This document shows, piece after piece, positions 1 through 13,222 of a stretch of DNA of 64,000 bases. How positions within the stretch are numbered: the stretch's first letter is position 1; every line of letters starts with the position of its first letter. The position numbers and the translations under genes are program-made. Below the pieces are notes generated by a model. It searched no databases. It was not told the DNA's origin and saw nothing but the letters and a program-made list of their open reading frames with translations. The stretch comes from Obelidium mucronatum (Eukaryota; Chytridiomycota; Chytridiomycetes; Chytridiales; Chytriomycetaceae): assembly GCA_025765595.1 (NCBI GenBank), contig JAIVFH010000122.1, positions 28,191-92,190 on the forward strand, written 5' to 3'.

Positions 1-258
1 TGGGACACTGCTCCACAATACTTTCCAATAAAATCAAGGCAGCGGTAGGAGCAATCTGTCTAAAAAATTAGATGCAAGAATTGACAAAGATAACCAACCT
101 GTTTGATGCTTCTGATTGTCATTTTGCTTGAAAGCTCTTGCATTGCTTTCTTTTTGGAGTTTTTGCAGCAGCGGCAGGGGCATTGTTGGCAACAGTTTGA
201 AAGAAGGCCCTTTACTGCTTCCTTCCTTGCCGTTGCTTTTGCCGTAAGCACTTGACAT
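1..258 (-). CDS. 5' end of an unidentified gene, cut by the window edge
   Basis: A reading frame on the minus strand starts at an ATG at 256-258. The first exon is Ser/Lys/Gln-rich (it opens MSSAYGKSNGKEG) and is followed by a likely intron with donor GTTGGT near 111 and an acceptor about 50 bp further on. Beyond the acceptor, one frame reads as a short hydrophobic helix (IAPTAALILLESIVEQ) and stays open to the edge of the window. The phase of the intron is ambiguous: another upstream frame would join that helix more naturally. The product is not recognised and only the N-terminus is visible. The start is about 900 bp away from, and divergent to, the glucosidase gene. Confidence 0.35.
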
Positions 259-1155
259 TTTGGGTTAGTTTTTTTTGGTAGAGTGAGAAGTTTGAATAGG
301 AAAACAAAGGTACCATGAGGGGGTTTGGCAGCCCTGGTCATTTCCAGAAAGAAATTGCTAGAAAGACTAAGCATACGTTGGCTTCAATGCAATACGCTTT
401 TATGTCACATATCATGCTGGACATTTTACCGGAGTACATTTACTGCCAGTTTGTTGGAAATGGAAACCCAATTGATGCCAGCTTTCCCCCTTCCCTTCCC
501 TGCTCTGTATTCTTTTATTAAACCTCTGTCACTTGCTGGCTATCTGGTCCAATTGAAGTGTGACATTGCAATCAACCCAACACATAAAACCAAGAAGTAC
601 GTCAAGTTGAATCAATCTTAGCTAAATACGATGAATTCAATAATAATAAATTAATCCACGCACATGTCGGGGGTATGCAGTGTCGAATATACCTATGAAG
701 CGTGAATCAAACTAGGGGTCACTCGGACGCAACAGATGGCCGACTCTGCAGATGCATTCACTACTCATCGCTACTCAGCTACATTCCCAGTTCTGGGAAT
801 GCGTTTTTGCGTTTGAAAAGAGAAATAATCTCTTAGGACGCTCCACTTGCTGCAAGGTGGCCAAGGCCGTTGGTACGTAGTTTAAATAAAAATGCTCATC
901 GCTTCTTTTCCCGCCTTTTAATCTGGCCCAGCTTCCCCAGCTGCTGCTGCGGCGGCGGCATACGCGCCCCCGACAACTCTCACGCTCACGGCTTCAGCGC
1001 CGTCGTGCCATTGCAACACAATTTTTGTTCAAGCCCATCTCACGTTGATGCAACCGTTCGATCCTATTTTGGCTAGAACGAGAAAATGGAAAAAAACTGC
1101 CAACTTTGAAACCCTGAGTAAGTTTTTTCCTTAGATTTTCTTTCAATTAAATCCA
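259..1155. other. Intergenic, divergent promoters
   Basis: This stretch of about 900 bp lies between the minus-strand start at 258 and the plus-strand start at 1156. It has short open frames on both strands, but none has biased composition, splice structure or a recognisable domain. A T/A-rich patch lies just before 1156. I see no RNA gene in it. Confidence 0.5.
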
Positions 1156-4100
1156 ATGCTTATCGCGCTGGGCGTCCTTGCCTCTGCGCTGCCGCTCGCC
1201 GCCGTCGCTCACTCGGCCGCCAATGCGTCGCTGTTCTGGGGCTCTTACCGGCCCAATGTGTACTTTGGCACGCGAAGCCGCTCGGCCGACAGCGTGCTTT
1301 CGGGACTGATGTGGCACGGCGTGGGCGACTACTCGGGCTTCAGAAGTGTTTATTTGTTTTTTCTTCTCTTTCTCTGCTCTTCTTTTCTTTCGTGTTTTGA
1401 CTCTTGCCAGACATCCGCCACACGTGCGAGCAGGGCGACAACCTCGAGGCGTACGCCTGGCTGGAGCATGACGGCCGCAGCTACGGATCGCAGACAATCA
1501 AGGATGGCGCAAACAACGTGGCGATCAAGACTGAGTTTGTGAAGGTGGCGGGGGGAAGCAACGGTGGGCCTTGCGTTTCTTTTTCTGAGCAGAAGTGTTA
1601 AATCGGGTTTAAGGCGGCGAATGGACGGTGCGCATCTCGGGAACGCCAATCGATGAAGACCAAGGTAGAAGATTGATTATTGCGCGGCTGGTGCTTGGGG
1701 ATTGGACTGATCACAGTTCGTGAAATGCAGAAACGGCCATTGCAGTGTACTTTTACACTGCCCTCACTAGCGACGGATCTTTCCAGTTGCTTGATACTGC
1801 TTCCGCTAAGAGGGTGTGTTTGACCGATCAGTTTATAGGCCCATAGTCAGTTTTTAATGCATCCCACAAGGGTTTAAAACGCGTTCAACTCAATGGGGAG
1901 GTTCCATCTCTCGGAAAATTCGCCTTCTTTATCCATGACGGTAGGAATGAGTGTTGTATATTTGGTCGTTTCTAATTTTTTCCTCAAATGATTGCACAGA
2001 TATTGGTAACTCTGAGCCAGAAGTCACAAAATCGGAATTCCGCACATTCGCAGACTTGACAAAGACCCAATATACTGCATTCAATGTTCCCGTAGATACT
2101 ACTTGGAAAGTGAAAGGTAGCTTCCTTGTTTCGGTTTTTTGATATTCCAATCTTTCTTTCAAACAGACCTTTTGTCTGAGCGACTTCTGGCCGATGCTCA
2201 AGCTTTCGTCAAGAAACACGCTGTTGCCACTCCAAAACCACCTCACGCCTTTGCCTTGCACAACAAGGGTGTTTCTGAAGGAAACATTTTCGTGTTCCAA
2301 AAAATGTTACGGGCCCCCTTTCAGGTATGACTCTCTATCTCTAAATATTCAAATCATCAAATGTTGAGTCGATTGATGTTTTTCTTCTGTTTTTGCGGTG
2401 CATTCAAGTTTGATGTTGCTTTTGTGTCGCAAAGTGCTCACCCTGAATCCGACTTGCTTGGTCCCACTGATGGTAAAGTCGAAAAAATTTTGGTTTGAAA
2501 GTGCTAAACTCGTTTCATCAATTCCAGCTCGTGAACTTGTGGGCGACGCGTTGACTGTGAAATTAGCCCAGCAAAAGAGAGCATTCCACGACCGCTTTGA
2601 AAAAACATTCAAACTCAAGGCAAAAGGATTCAACAAGGAGCAAGTTGCCTTTGGGGAAATGATGTTGAGTAACATGCTTGGTGGTATTGGGTGAGTGTTT
2701 TTTTTTCTTTTTTGGCGAAAAACCATCTCTTGTTGTTGAATGCTTAACACTTTGAAATTCAGTTACTTCCATGGCACAAACATTGTTGATCGATCTCTTG
2801 AAAACTGGGAAGAATCAGAGCCTGTTGATTTTCTTGGCGGTGGCGGTGACTCTGACAAGGATGATGATGAGTATTTTGCAGAAGAAGACGAAGAAGCGAA
2901 TGGAAAACCCAAAAAACCGGCTCCAGCGCCAAAAGTCGAAGGCCCTTCAAGCTTATTCAGTGCTGTTCCGTCTCGGCCATTTTTCCCAAGAGGTTTCTTA
3001 TGGTATGTCACCACCCTATTGAAGGGTTTATCCACCACCTGTTCTTAAATTTCTTTTTTTTTCGCGCAGGGATGAAGGCTTCCATGAACTTCTTATCGGA
3101 GCCTGGGATAATGATTTAAGTCTGGATATTATTTCCTCATGGAGCAGTAAAATCGATGAGAACGGTTGGGTTGCGCGCGAACAAATTTTAGGTGACGAAA
3201 GCGCAAGCAAAGTTCCCTCCGAATTTCAAACTCAGTACTCGCACTTTGCCAACCCACCTACTCTTCTCATGAGTCTTTTGAAATTTATGGAGCGATTGAA
3301 CTCAGAAAGCTCCTTTGACGTGACTCAACAGCAGCAGCAGCAGCAGCAGGCAGGGGCGCAAGTAAAGAGTTTGGACGATCTGTCTGTGTTGACCAGGTTG
3401 CATTTGGATAACCCGGAATTGGCCCGACAGTACTTGAGAAAGGTGTATCCGCAGTTTCGGAAGCAGTATTTCTGGTTCCGGAGAACGCAGTGGGGTGATG
3501 CGGATGGATATGGACGCGACGGAAAGAGTCCTGAAGCGTATAGATGGCGTGGTCGCTCAGACTTTCATACCTTGACTTCTGGTAAATTGGTTTTTTATTT
3601 CTTCAGACATTTCAATTTTTCTTTGTGTTTTCTGATTCCGTTTTACCTTATAAAATAGGATTGGATGACTATCCACGTGCATATCCTCCCGATGCCAGCG
3701 AAATCCATGTGGATCTTATTTCATGGGTGGGATCGATGGCGAAGGCATTGAAGGCTGTTGCCATTGAAATTGGCGAAGAAAAGGATGTTGAAAAGTATGA
3801 TAAGCATTTGAAGAATATTCAAAAATCGTTGGAAGGTTTGTGCCAATGCCTTTTTGTTGTTTTGTTGGGATGGATGTTAACTCTTTTTAAAAAAAAAGCA
3901 TTCCATTGGAGCGATAAAGCTCAAGCCTATTGCGATGCTGCAGCTGATAGCACTGGTACTTTTTTCTTTCTTTTTTTTTTTTTTTGTTGTTTTTTTTTTT
4001 TTTTTGTTTTGCATCGCCTTATGCATTCATATTACTTCTTCAAGGCGAATCAGCGGCCGTCATTCATTTAGGATACGTGAATCTCTTTCCCTTTGTGCTC

Positions 4101-4580
4101 GACATCATCCCCGCCGATTCTCCCCGCGTTGAGCACTTTTTGGACCTGATCAGTGATCCAACAAAACTCTGGACCGATTACGGGTTGGCCTCGCTTTCCA
4201 AAAGCGACAAGTTATTTGCGACGGGAGAGAACTATTGGCGTGGTCCTATTTGGATGAATATCCAGTACCTCGTGTTGCGCAGATTGTATGAATACAAGGC
4301 GTCGTCGTCAAGTCCGCATGCTGCGCGGTCGGGAGAAATTTATGAAAAACTGAGATTGAATATTATTAATAATGTTTTTGAGGTAAAAAAAAATAATGTG
4401 GTGGTTGGAGATTTTATTTGGGGTTAGCAGTTGCTGATTACTTTATTTTTTGTCTAGAATTACAAGGAGACTGGATTTGTGTGGGAACAGTATTCCCCAA
4501 TTGATGGAAAAGGGCAAAGATCTCATCCGTTTACTGGTTGGACGTCGTTGGTGTTGTTGATGATGGCGGAGATTTATTGA
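1156..4580 (+). CDS. Mannosyl-oligosaccharide glucosidase I (GH63)
   Basis: Processing alpha-glucosidase I removes the outermost alpha-1,2-glucose from the N-glycan precursor in the ER lumen. The chosen ATG begins a hydrophobic signal or anchor segment ([20 protein letters not shown]), followed by the family-typical N-terminal motif [16 protein letters not shown]. The gene is split into about a dozen exons; the first intron is 1346-1410 and the second is 1564-1613. The C-terminal catalytic domain carries [13 protein letters not shown], the GH63 signature SGLDDYPRA (spliced across the intron ending near 3658), and a terminal [11 protein letters not shown]...[10 protein letters not shown] block holding the conserved acidic residue. 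An acidic, Lys/Pro-rich insert (around 2840-2940) and a poly-Gln tract (3330-3350) are extra to the core. The length and the order of motifs fit a complete enzyme. Family assignment is by recognised motifs; the exact minor exons are less sure. Confidence 0.93.
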
Positions 4581-5334
4581 AGAAGTTTGTCATATAAACC
4601 CCGGTATTAATAAGCTTCTCCATAAAATTCCCGGCTCAGTTTTACATACAACCCCACAGTTCTCATGGAGAAAAGTCACATTGTAACTTCCTGTCAATTG
4701 CCCCAAAACCAGCAAAATGAATTTGGTTCGCCGAAGATACCGTGTCATGCATACTTGTACCGTCTCATTCAATATTCACATCATCTGTTGACAATTTCGC
4801 TTCGATACTGCTTTGCCTCACTCAGTTTCACTTGCATTGTAATCAACCATCGATTTTTCCGCCGTTTTGCACTGTGAATATCAAGATACACAAATCCATC
4901 AAAGCTGGACACAGTTTTCAGAGCTAAACTCTGAGCGCTTTGTTTCTGGATATCTCTGGGATAGCCGAGTGACGCTGATGTTTTCGATAGCGGGAATAGA
5001 AACAGTATGGTCATTTGCAAGAGATTGGCACCTTGTAATAATTTTGCAAGTGGTATGGAGCTAATGCCCAGACACGAGAAAAGGGGCAAACGTTGTCAAC
5101 TTTTTGCAATGAAGATTCTTCTTTTGATGTTGACTTCTTGTTCTTCGTTGTAATAATTTTGTACCTTTTTTTACCTTGATTCAAAATAAGGGGCTTTTGT
5201 ACAAAGGTTAATGTCATCAAAATAAACAGAATGTTATCTGAAAGTAAAAAACAAGTTCAGAATCAACCACACAAGTCATTTGGCGACAAGCAAAACATGA
5301 TTCTTCAATATAATAAACTGTTGTAAACAAAAAA
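4581..5334. other. Intergenic, no supported gene
   Basis: About 750 bp separate the glucosidase stop from the ZMYND10 start. Open frames of up to 102 codons exist on the minus strand (4781-5089). They lack a domain or a consistent splice pattern and look like chance. The sequence is AT-rich, with runs of T that may serve as 3' processing signals. Confidence 0.5.
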
Positions 5335-7197
5335 ATGTCCACACCGTGAGCCTATTCTCCCTCACGCGATACCGTTTTCAACTATCGAATTTCTAATAGA
5401 ATAAGCGCATTTGAAGCGGACCTGTTTGTATCTCAACTAGCGGCGAAATCCATCACACTGGATTTGATTGCAACTGAGCGATGGTACAAGAATCATGAAA
5501 CTCTTGAACACCTCAACATCCAAGCGCACATGAATGTTCAATCACAATGCGAAGAGTTTGTGACTGAGTCCTTTATCACGCATGGAAAGGTATATCTTTG
5601 TTTTATTTTTTTATTTTGACATGCACTCGAACGCGTTTTTTAAAACAAGCAGCGGTCATTATCGCCTTTCATAATACATAGATTGAATATTTGATCAAGG
5701 ATTTATTAACGATCGATGCGTGGAAAACCAAAGTGTTTCCAAAAGTCGTGGCGGTGGCAGCTGCTCAGAGCATCAAATCATATTTGATTGTAAAACGGCG
5801 ACCCCTCTGCTTTTTCAATACTTCGCTTCTAAAACCCCGCTTTTTTTTAACAGCTTTACCACGAAGCCACACTTGTGAATCTCTTGGAAATCTTGTTTTA
5901 CAACAAGGAAGCAGTCCTTCAAGCAGGCGATCTTTTAATTGATCTTGTTGACTACTGTTCCAGGAAAATGGCGTTCTTGAACACCTGGTAATCATAGAAC
6001 CGAAAAAAACAAACAAGAAAGATAAGAGAGATTAATTTTGGTTTTTTTTTTTTGGTTTTTAGGGTCCCCAAAGAAACAACAAACCCACTCAACCAAACCG
6101 ATACAGAATCTCTCCTTGGAAACCACCGCGACCTCAACTTTGCAACAGCCATCAATTCTCTCTCCTTGTTCAGATACATTTCTGACCAATGCGCGAATGT
6201 TTCGTTGGCCGTCTTGACGCGAATGCTCAACTTCAACGATATGGTGTGTTCCTGTGTTCACTTGATTGAGCAAGCGCCATGGATCCAACAGAAAAATGCC
6301 TCTTCATCAAAGAAGAGTGATGGTACCACCAACAGCAACAAAGAACCCAAGTTTTTGAGCTTTGAGAATGGAAACTGGAAAGAAATTGACCAAGAAGAGT
6401 ATCAACGTCTTGGAAAAGTAGAGGCTCAGGTTTTTGTTTTTTGCTATATATTTTCTTTTCACAGATATCAGCCGTAAACTTATTGAAAAAAATTAAAAAT
6501 AGGTGTGGATTACACTGTACAACCTCCTTCTCGACAATGAATGCCGCAGAAAATTTATTTACAATGATTCGAAAAAATTAGTGATTCTGAAAGTGAGCCC
6601 CCCCCCCCCCCCCCCCTCCATTTTTTTCAGCATTGCCACGATTTAACACCAACTCTCTCTCAGTTACGACCCTACATTGAAGAAATCCTTGTCGACCAAC
6701 TCCCAATCCTCAGCCACCTCCAAAGATACTTGGACGAACTCTTGATCATGGATGTTCCCACCAACGCCCCCATCACCGCTAATGACTCTTTTCTCATTGA
6801 ACAAGTCCCAGAAACAACAAACCAAATCCAAAACACAATCACAAAAAATAGTACCTACTTGATTCAAAGATTCGAAACCCTCATGAAGGATGATGCGGCG
6901 GTGGTGGCGGGAGGGATATCCTCGATTGCGGTCGCTAAATCAATGGCTGCAATGTATGACTTGGATAACTTGGATTCTCTTTTGGAGGACCCGAAATGTG
7001 GGAAATGCGGTCGTCCGGCCGAGAACCGCTGCTCAAAGTGTAAATCAGAGTGGTATTGTGGTAGAAAGTGTCAAGTGGAATCGTGGAAAAAGCATAAGGC
7101 GATTTGCGAGGTATTGGAACAGGCGTTGAACCACAAGGAATCCCAGCAAAAACATCAACAACATAGACAAGGTGCTTTGATTGAGGAAATTGCATAA
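5335..7197 (+). CDS. ZMYND10-like axonemal dynein assembly factor (MYND zinc finger)
   Basis: ZMYND10 is a cytoplasmic factor that helps preassemble axonemal dynein arms. The ATG at 5335 is followed after 11 nt by a 54-bp intron (5346-5399), giving MSTPISAFEADLF; this removes an apparent stop at codon 5. The body follows ZMYND10 closely: HETLEHLNIQA, AWKTKVFP, LYHEATLVNLLEILFYNKEA, LIDLVDYCSRK, LFRYISDQCANVSLAVLTRM, VWITLYNLLLDNECR and LVDQLPILSHLQRYL occur in order. The C-terminus is a MYND finger (6996-7110) with CGKCGRPAENRCSKCKSEWY, then CGRKCQ and a final His/Cys pair. One intron begins with a run of 19 C (6598-6616). The gene implies a motile flagellated stage. Family assignment rests on co-linear motifs recalled from the animal proteins. 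Confidence 0.9.
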
Positions 7198-7340
7198 TAA
7201 GATGATCAACTTTCAAATAAATTTCCCTTTACACTATTTTATTCGAATGGGCCAAAAAAAAAATGAAATAAAACGATCCAAGCTAAATCAACTTTAAAAA
7301 AAAATGAAATGACATCCAATTTCGCGCCGTCTCTTCCCCT

Positions 7341-10300
7341 TTACTGCTTGCCCTGTGCAGCAGCAGCAGCCGCCGCCGCCGCAGCCGCAGTTCTAGCATC
7401 TTCTTCCAACTGCCTCTGATTCGCTTCAGCAGTCGCCACAATCCCTTGCAATACCGTCTGCTGTTCGGCATTCATGGCAGTCATCAAGACATGATCCGGT
7501 GGACATGACTTCAAGAACCGTGCAAACTCGATATATGGATCCACAGTATCCAACGGTGTTTCAAAGTATGGGTCTTCTTCTAATCCCATAAAGTCCCCGT
7601 AGTCCTCAAAGTCCCGATTTTGGCCCATGAATCTAACGTAGTCGTCGTCGTCATCGGATGCGTCTCCGTCGTCTTCTTTGGGTTCTTCGGACGCTAAAAT
7701 GAAAGAAAAAATGTGTTGAAAACGAATGAAACGGAATAAAGTTTTTTTTTTTTCGGTTCAATGAATGTGTGTCGTACCTGACTGTTCCTGTTCTTCGTTT
7801 TCATCATCTTCATCATCATCCTCACGAGTCAGCTCTTTCATGTACTCTTTACGAACTACCAAACAGCAAAGAAGAAAAAGTCATCGGTTAAAATAAAATT
7901 ACGAAAAAAAAAAAAAAAAAAAAAAAACACATACTCTCCAACGCCTTTGGATACTCCCCAAACAGCCTCAACAGACTCTGCAACAGCGTCCCCACATGTC
8001 CTTGCAAACTGGGAATATTCTGCACAGGAACTCCCAAAAGCGCCGTCAAGGCCAAAATCGAAATCTTCTTGTCATGAACACGTGAAAATTCGTCCAGCTC
8101 CTTGAACCAAATGTAAAAAAAGGTGCCCGTTGCGTTACTGGCTTCTAAAAATTGGAGCGTTTGTAACGGGCTGTGGTACAGACAGTTGATGATCAATTCT
8201 AGGAGATGGACTTTGAAGTTGGTTTGGAGATCTTTTTCGTGCTTCAAAAAGTTGAGGGCGAGGCCGACAAATTGAGGAATGAAGGGGTCGAGGTGGCCGC
8301 GGAGGTTTAGGAGCAGAGACTCGGCAATCATGCATCCAAAAGACCTGTCTTCGTCTTCCATGCTGTCGTTGTCTGGGGTGAGAATCTGTTCCCACAACAC
8401 AATCAGACCACTTCAACAGCAACAACAATTAGAATTCGACAACCTTCTTGACCATTTCCATCATTTCCATCGCAATATTAGGGTTTGCCAATATATGGTC
8501 CTTTCCGTAGCGGATAAAGTTGTCAACAGAGTCAACAATATCTTGCAAAAAGAAAACAAAACGCTTAAGCTCAAAGTTCGCAAAAAAGCGCGCCAGGACA
8601 AGAAACAATCACTCACCTTCGATAAAAACAATGTCTTCTCGGTTGTACGCGGCAAAAAGTTCAGTCCAAACTTGCCAGTCAAGCAAAGTAACCTGCCTTG
8701 AGCAGCCGACCAAAGCATTCACAACATCCATACATTCAGTAATGAGATCTATTTTTTTTTTTGAAACATCAAGTTTTTGAAAATTCAACTGTAAATAATG
8801 AAAAAAACAAACCAGAGAATCCATTCTTCAACACTTCCACAATCACAGGAACCAACAAATCGTCCAACTGCTTCAAAATCTGCGGCGCATTCTCAACAGC
8901 ACTAATCAAGCTGCAAATCGCCTTCAAAATTCCAGCAGCTGTTTCCAAGGGCGATAGAGTCTTTTCAAAGTCGTCTTCGCCGGCTGCCGTGATATCCTTG
9001 ACAAGAGAAATAAAAGATTCACACATTTGCGTGCAGAGTTGGACAGAGAAGGGGGCAAGTTCGTCTGGGAAATAGGCGGCAAGGTTTTCCATTCCACTTG
9101 TGAGTGTGTCCATGTCGATTTCGCTTGTCAAGGTCAACAATGCTGGGCAAATTCCACTTGTTAAGGATTTATAGTTCTCACCCCAAAAAACGAATTGAAT
9201 ACATACTTTGCATCATGGCTGGGACATATGGCTTCAAGGCATTTGCAACTATTAAAGCGGGGGAAAACAAAAGATGTTATTGGTTGGGAATGGAAAAGCT
9301 GTAAAAACCAAAAGGAACACTCAACTGGCTTTATACTCGATGATTAGAGAAATGGTTTGGGCCGCATACACCTTGACGGGAAGTTCTGGATCCTGGACAC
9401 CTGCCAAAACTGCCTCCAAAATGACTTTTTGGTACTGTTGAAAGTAAAAAAAAAAGGGCGAAATGAGAAAAAGCAGAAACACCACTGAGAAACAAACCTC
9501 TTCAGAGAATACAACGCCATCAAACATAAGCAACGCCTCGAAAGCAATGGCTCGCATGAATCCAAAACGCGACTTGAATTCAGGGGAAGACATGTTGGAC
9601 AAAGAAGGAGTCCATTTGGTTGTGGATTGGAGATTTCTTGAAAGTAGTTTGAGAAGTAGAAGTCAGCAGTTTGGTTGAATACAATAAAAAAATCACAGAA
9701 AAAACCTTCTCATCCATCACAGTATCGCAGATTGACAAAATGACACGAAGAGCTCCGCATTTCCGACGAGCAGAAGCCTCATTGGTGGATGCATCAGCAG
9801 TTCCTTGGAGAGTAGCCATAATAAATTGCAAAATTTCTCCCAAAGACTTGCTTAAATCTCTTGCTGACAATCGCATGCAACAAATACTCGGCCGCCTCAA
9901 CAGGGTTCACGCGTTCTTCGTAGCTGTAGTCGCCCATTTTCTTTTGAACGTATTCAATAGAGTCCTCCTCCCATAATTGCGCATCAGCTTCACTGAAGCA
10001 CATTTGAGGATACGCATACTGCGTGACCAAGGCAACAGCGTGGGGCTTCATGACGGCCCAAGTGGACTTGTATTTAACGCAATCAGCAAGGAAAGTGCTG
10101 AGCTGTTGGCGCACGTGACGAGTGACCCACATTCCACTAATGCACTTGTTCACAACACTGAGATAGGCCGTTGCGATTCCGGGTGCAAAGTGGGAGATGA
10201 ACATGTTTGCGAAAGGGGCATATTCTACTTCGTCACGACGAGAGCAGTATCTGTTTTGTATATTGTTGAGAATTGAGATAACAACATGAAAAACTGGGCT

Positions 10301-11531
10301 ACCGAAGCAGACCCTTCCGGCGGAAAGAAAAAAAAGAATACACCGCCTAAGGCAGGTACGATAGACAAATAACATACCTCATGAGATACATGTGGAGACA
10401 TCGGAAAGCCCACTTCTTGACCTTCCACCATTGATGCTTTTCCCGTTCTTCTTCATTGGCAATGGTTTCATTCAAGAAAGATAAATCCTTTTCGATAATC
10501 TGTGCAATAAAGGGGCATTAGTTGCTTTTACAGCGCAAAGCCAAAGTACAGAATGAATGAGATAAAAAACAAAAAAATACACCGCCTTCGGCGGTTCAAT
10601 CAATGAAATGAAAAACAGATAATACACCGCCCATGGCGATACCATACATTAACAAACAAGGTTCCCCAAGGAACAAGCGAAGAAGAATCTTGCAAAGAAG
10701 GAGGCAAATCACGAGAAATAGTCTTTAAATAAATCTTGACAATCTATTGAGTTTGGTGATAGAATTCCAGTGAGTTTCTTAAGCAGTCAGATAGTCGAGT
10801 CACACAGACAACCAACCAGACGCAACATTGCAGCAGCTTCGGGGGTAGTCTGGGGCAAGAGACCAAGTGCAATTGCATGCAGACCAGAGAAACAGGACGA
10901 AATCAGTTCCTTGTATTGTTCTGCAGGGTCTTGCATGTGGAACAAGGATTTAGTGAGTGCATGGAGCGACATGAGGCCGCCGTAGACTGTTGCGGGTGGA
11001 TTCTTTGGGTCCAGCAGAGCGATTGCAGACGGAAGAAACTGTGGCCACTGCTTGTAGTCCTTTTGCAGAATGCGTTCAAGCGCCGACAGGAAAAACACGC
11101 TGTCAAGGTTGCAGGGAACATCAACCACACTCAGAAGGAAGGAAGGAAAGAATACCTCAGATCCTGCTGCACCTCGATGACTGCCGTCACAATGTGTGCG
11201 CGCACAAAGGCCCTGTCGTTCGGGCCCACCAGCACCACGTCGGCATCGGGAGTTGCGGGGGGGTCGCGCCAGCCCTTCTGGACTCTGTTCTTGAAGAAGA
11301 TTGCGGCTGCAAGCGGCGGGGTTAGGCCTCCAAAGAAACAAAGACGGACAAACCGTTCTTGCGCACGCCGCTGTTTGCCGCCGTGTCCATCACCAGCCGC
11401 ATCAGCGCCTGCAGCACGCCGTCGTGCGCCTCGGCCTGCCTGAGTCCCTGCTCGGCCTGCGTGCGGATGCCCGGCTCGGCCGCCAGCGCGTGCTGGAAGA
11501 GCGCCGCAAGCTGCGCGGTTGTTGCGTCCAT
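7341..11531 (-). CDS. Importin-7/8-type karyopherin (importin-beta family)
   Basis: Nuclear transport receptor built of HEAT repeats. The start at 11529-11531 opens the first helical repeat (MDATTAQLAALFQHALAAEP), followed across an intron by AIFFKNRVQKGWRDPP, the Ran-binding N-terminal hallmark of importin-beta proteins. Further exons run leftward (for example 10787-11100, 9880-10250, 8800-9150, 7920-8400). The C-terminus has an acidic stretch and then EEDPYFETPLDTVDPYIEF with a Glu/Gln-rich helix and an Ala tract (about 12 residues), which is the arrangement of the importin-7/8 (yeast Sxm1/Nmd5) subgroup rather than importin-beta1. The roughly 1000-residue length is normal. Several introns hold homopolymers (A run about 7905-7926) and small GC-rich hairpins (see separate entry). 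The gene is divergent from the proteasome gene. Confidence 0.85.
10337..10641. repeat. Three short GC-rich hairpin units sharing AATACACCGCC
   Basis: Three related units lie in introns of the importin gene: 10337-10357, 10576-10596 and 10621-10641. Each starts AATACACCGCC and continues into its own complement after a 3-nt loop. The middle one is perfect (ACCGCC-TTC-GGCGGT). The outer two have one or two mismatches. The surrounding intron is AT-rich, so the units stand out. Confidence 0.75.
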
Positions 11532-11851
11532 TTCGTCAAAAGTCGGTCAAAAAGAAAAAAGATTCAATCTGTCGTCTGTCTGCAAACCAATAGCCAACAT
11601 TGGCAATGGTAGAAAAAGTGGCAGCAATCGTGCATTCGCCTGCTTCGACTTTCGTGCTCGTTATTGGTCGCGGCTTGACTGCAAACTTTGAACACGCCTT
11701 CACCACCACTAAACTACATGCTTCCTAATTCAACGATTTGACGTCAAGGCATGCAATAGCAAAGGTTATTAAATTAATAAGTGATACTATCGGATATTAT
11801 ATTAAAACTAAATTAGAATAAACTTAAATTTAAAAAAACTTCAACTCAAGA
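11532..11851. promoter_or_regulatory. Divergent promoter region, importin and proteasome alpha-6
   Basis: 320 bp separate the start codons of two divergently transcribed housekeeping genes. The half next to the proteasome gene is strongly AT-rich. No specific binding site is claimed. Confidence 0.5.
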
Positions 11852-13024
11852 ATGTCTCGAGGTGGAGCTGGCGGATGTAAGGCAAACCCCAAGCTGCAAC
11901 GCACTCTCGCCAACAACAAAGCAAATAACACGCAACTCTTCTAGACGACAGACATATTACCATCTTTTCACCGGATGGACACCTTTACCAGGTTGGGTTT
12001 TTTGAAATAACTCACCCAAGAGAAAGAGCTTCATTCCAATCTAACCCTCCACCCCCCCTAAAACAAAACACAGGTCGAATATGCATTCAAAGCCATTTCG
12101 AATGCCGGCTTGACCAGCGTCGCAATCAAGGGAAAGGACTGTGCCGTTGTTTGCACACAAAAGAAAGTTCCAGACAAGTTGCTTGATCCAGAGACTGTAA
12201 CTCACGTTTTCCAACTCACGCGAGGAATTGGATGTGTCATGACGGGGCTGATTGGTAGCGTTTTTTTGTTATACCCAGAAGGACGCGTTGTCCAAATTTT
12301 TACTTTTTGACCCTCAACCCGCACTTGCTGAAAACATGCATTCTAACTTGTAAAAAAAAAAAATATTAAAAATTAACAGCGGATGCAAGAGCACAAGTCG
12401 CTCGTGCTCGTATGGAAGCCGCGGAATGGAGGTACAAATTCGGCTACGAAATCCCTGTCCACATGCTTGCAAAGAGAATCGCAAACTTGGCGCAAGTGTA
12501 TACTCAACATGCTGCAATGAGACCCTATGGAGTTTGTATGTTACCCATTTTCTTTTTGGACACCCGTTTTTGTTTTTCACTCACACTTCCAAAAAAATAT
12601 TTTCAGCAATGATGCTTATTGGCTATGACGATGAAGCCGGACCACAAGTCTTCAAATGCGATCCCGCTGGATACTACGCGGGATACAAGGCCACATCAGC
12701 CGGCGCCAAAGGCCAAGAAGCCACAAATCATTTGGAAAAGAAACTCAAAAAGGAGCAATCATTGAGTGTGGAAGATACCGTTGAAGTGAGAGAGAGCTTT
12801 CATCTCCAAAAGATTGTGATTTTTGTGTGTGTTGTATACTAAACCAAACCAAACCAAAAAAATTCTTTTAGTTGGCAATCACAACTCTCAGCAGTGTTCT
12901 TTCAATTGACTTTAAACCAGCAGACTTGGAAATCGGGATTGTGACAAAAGACGATCCAGAGTTCCGTCAATTGACTGTTTCTGATATTGAGCAGCACATT
13001 ACACGTATTGTTGAACGCGATTAA
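11852..13024 (+). CDS. 20S proteasome subunit alpha type-6
   Basis: Structural alpha-ring subunit of the 20S proteasome core. The first exon encodes MSRGGAGG and splices through donor GTAAGG to [16 protein letters not shown], the N-terminal alpha-subunit signature. Later exons give [74 protein letters not shown] sequence, [19 protein letters not shown], and a C-terminus ending [12 protein letters not shown]. The order and spacing match the alpha-6 (PSMA6) subfamily, including its KKVPDKLLD motif. Five or six exons span about 1.17 kb, and the protein is near the usual 245 residues. It lacks a propeptide, as expected for an alpha subunit. Confidence 0.95.
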
Positions 13025-13222
13025 GGAGGAAGGGAAACACACTCATCAAAAAAACAAATACGGATAAATGCGGGATTGAAAGCCAAAAAAATAAACTGTC
13101 GAACCATCAAATTAAATTCAAATGAAAAACTCTAATTTTTCCCAGGAATAATATATCTTTTATTCAATGACGTTCGGCGATTTCCACATTTTGTGCTTCG
13201 TGTCATAGATGTTTCAAAAGGA

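Noticed and set aside
4781..5220. Minus-strand frames that might be a small gene after the glucosidase
   Set aside because: No recognisable domain, no splice pattern linking them, and composition like random AT-rich sequence.
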